A stretch of DNA of 15,585 bases from Bacteroidales bacterium (GTDB lineage: Bacteria; Bacteroidota; Bacteroidia; Bacteroidales; VadinHA17): the NCBI GenBank assembly GCA_030692905.1, contig JAUYBT010000006.1, forward strand, positions 1 to 15,585. Direction: 5' to 3'. This document shows positions 14,217 through 15,585 of this stretch, one piece after another. Below the pieces are notes generated by a model. The model ran no database searches, was not told the DNA's origin, and saw nothing but the letters and a program-made list of their open reading frames with translations. Each line of letters starts with the position of its first letter. Position 1 is the first letter of the stretch. Position numbers and translations under genes: made by a program.

Positions 14217-15530
14217 ATGTCAAACAAATCATCAAGAAGAGAATTTGTTAAACGATCGGCTGCTGCTGTAGCAGGTGCTATAGTGCTTCCGCAAATCATT
14301 CCTTCGTCAGCGTTTGGAATGGGAGGGAGGATAGCTCCGAGCGATCGTATTGTGATAGGTGCAATTGGTACCGGATCGCAGGGTATGAGCAATATGCGAG
14401 ATTTTTTAAGACTCAAAGATGCCGTACAGTTCGTTGCAGTCTGCGATGTGGATGCCCTCCGTCTGGCTAAAGCCAAAGAGACAGTTGACCAGGCAAATAA
14501 AAACAGTGATTGCCGCACTTATGGCGATTACCGCGAATTACTTGAAAAAGAAAAACTGGATGCTGTTTCTTTAGCACTACCTGACCACTGGCATGGGATT
14601 ATTTACACTGAAGTGGCTAATAAGAAATTAAATGTCTATGGTGAAAAACCTATCTGTCGTACCATAAATGATGGTCAGACTATTGTCAAAGCTGTTAAGA
14701 AGAACAACATTATCTGGCAGACAGGAAGCTGGCAGCGCTCTGAGGCTAATTTCCACCGTGGAGCCGAACTTGCTATTAATGGCAGGGTAGGAAAGATAAA
14801 ATATATAGAAGTAGGACTGCCTGATGGAAATATGGGTATAGGTACTCCGCCAATCCAGGAAGTTCCCGCTGAACTGAACTGGGAAATGTGGCTGGGACCT
14901 GCTTTAAAAGTACCATACCGTGGTGTTTCACATTGGAACTGGCGTTGGATACTCGATTATTCAGGCGGTCAGTTAACCGATTGGGCTGGGCACCATATCG
15001 ATATCGCCAATTGGGGAGCAGGATTGGAACATACCGGCCCGGTTGAGATTTCAGGAACAGGTGTCTACCCGGTGGAAGGAATTTATAATGTACCGGTGGA
15101 ATATGATTTCATTTGCAAGTATGCAAACGGCATTGAAATGCGTGTAGCAAATGCATCACGACTACCTCTTGGAATGGGAACTACATGGCATGGCGACCTT
15201 GGCTGGGTTCATGTTGACAGGGGAAACAAAATTTCCGCTTCTGATACCAGGATACTCGATGAGGTGATCGGTGAGAATGAGATTCAATTATATAAAAGCG
15301 AGAACCATTGGCAGAACTTTGTTGATTGTGTCCGTTCAGGAAAGCAAACTATTGCTCCCGTAGAGGTAGCATACAGGGCAATATCTGTTGCATTATTGGG
15401 TGAAATTGCCATGACAACCGGACAGACAATTAAATGGGATCCTGATAAGGAAGAGATTATAGGCAATCTATGGGCCAGCCGCATGCTGAGCCGTGCTTAC
15501 CGTCAACCATGGACATTACCAACAGTTTAA
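14217..15530 (+). CDS. Tat-exported Gfo/Idh/MocA-family oxidoreductase (soluble)
   Basis: A 437-residue paralogue of the preceding gene product, with separate sequence. The N-terminus KSSRREFVKRSAAAVAG is a Tat signal, followed by LPQIIPSSAFG with a likely signal peptidase I site and no lipobox. The nucleotide motif IGAIGTGSQG is at 47-56. PDHWHGIIY (122-130) and NVYGEKPICRT (139-149, Lys144) form the active-site side, and LTDWAGHHIDIANWGAG matches the conserved catalytic helix region. Length is normal for exported members of this family in Bacteroidota and Planctomycetota. The pair of lipidated and soluble enzymes in one operon suggests two consecutive redox steps on one sugar substrate, or a lipidated and a freely diffusing form with different specificities. 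Substrate not determinable from sequence. Confidence 0.9.
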   Translation: MSNKSSRREFVKRSAAAVAGAIVLPQIIPSSAFGMGGRIAPSDRIVIGAIGTGSQGMSNMRDFLRLKDAVQFVAVCDVDALRLAKAKETVDQANKNSDCRTYGDYRELLEKEKLDAVSLALPDHWHGIIYTEVANKKLNVYGEKPICRTINDGQTIVKAVKKNNIIWQTGSWQRSEANFHRGAELAINGRVGKIKYIEVGLPDGNMGIGTPPIQEVPAELNWEMWLGPALKVPYRGVSHWNWRWILDYSGGQLTDWAGHHIDIANWGAGLEHTGPVEISGTGVYPVEGIYNVPVEYDFICKYANGIEMRVANASRLPLGMGTTWHGDLGWVHVDRGNKISASDTRILDEVIGENEIQLYKSENHWQNFVDCVRSGKQTIAPVEVAYRAISVALLGEIAMTTGQTIKWDPDKEEIIGNLWASRMLSRAYRQPWTLPTV

Positions 15531-15542
15531 TCCGATATTAAT

Positions 15543-15585
15543 ATGAAAAAACAATATTTATTTTTAATAGTTGTAGCAGGTTTAT
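15543..15585 (+). CDS. N-terminal end of an exported protein (runs off window)
   Basis: Only 14 codons are visible: MKKQYLFLIVVAGL, the basic-plus-hydrophobic start of a Sec or lipoprotein signal peptide. It begins 12 bp after the second oxidoreductase gene, so it should belong to the same operon. The mature part is outside the window and its identity cannot be judged. Exported sugar-acting proteins often follow such oxidoreductases in Bacteroidota, but this is only context. Confidence 0.6.
   Translation, partial: MKKQYLFLIVVAGL

Noticed and set aside
14012..14518. Minus-strand 168-codon frame over the junction of the two oxidoreductase genes
   Set aside because: It is a shadow of the two strongly supported plus-strand genes, with low-complexity Ser/Ala-rich translation and no family signature.

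Overview
The window looks like a chromosomal segment of a Bacteroidota (Bacteroidia-like) bacterium, probably environmental. The reasons are a primary-type sigma factor without region 1.1, a Rho factor with a long charged insertion after its N-terminal domain, a BlaI/M56-TonB pair, an acyl-CoA reductase next to a pRiA4b ORF-3-like protein, starts without clear Shine-Dalgarno sequences, and several upstream regions that fit the Bacteroidota promoter pattern TTG-N19/20-TAnnTTTG. The DNA is moderately AT-rich and densely coding. No rRNA, tRNA, CRISPR array or insertion sequence was recognised.

Layout. Positions 1-808 (minus) hold the first ~269 residues of Rho, divergent from an rpoD-type sigma factor (1164-2027, plus) and rpe (2063-2716, plus). 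rpe meets miaA tail to tail with an 8-bp overlap. miaA follows a pRiA4b ORF-3-like acidic protein and a LuxC-family acyl-CoA reductase in a compact minus-strand group (2709-5290). A strong terminator (5347-5377) separates this group from a minus-strand blaI / M56 peptidase-TonB pair (5411-7110), whose promoter region carries a palindromic candidate operator over the -33 element. Next come a MacB/FtsX-type ABC permease (7486-8727, plus), a bidirectional terminator, gapA (minus, with a near-consensus promoter), an uncharacterised exported barrel-like protein, and a 41-residue lipoprotein (both minus).

The accessory part is 10989-15585 on the plus strand. It begins with a 59-codon remnant of the C-terminus of methionine sulfoxide reductase A. 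A likely operon follows: a membrane-anchored tetraheme NapC/NirT-type cytochrome fused to a SUMF1/FGE-like domain (11275-12810), a Tat-exported lipoprotein of the Gfo/Idh/MocA family (12836-14173), a second Tat-exported Gfo/Idh/MocA oxidoreductase (14217-15530), and the first codons of another exported protein (15543 onward). My inference is that this cluster performs an extracytoplasmic sugar oxidation and may connect to the quinone pool through the cytochrome. This is the part of the window most likely to be a poorly described system.

Corrections made while reading. The starts of the acyl-CoA reductase, the barrel-like protein and the cytochrome fusion are placed at internal ATGs rather than at upstream TTGs. 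Two short genes (the lipoprotein and the msrA remnant) and the two edge-truncated genes are added.
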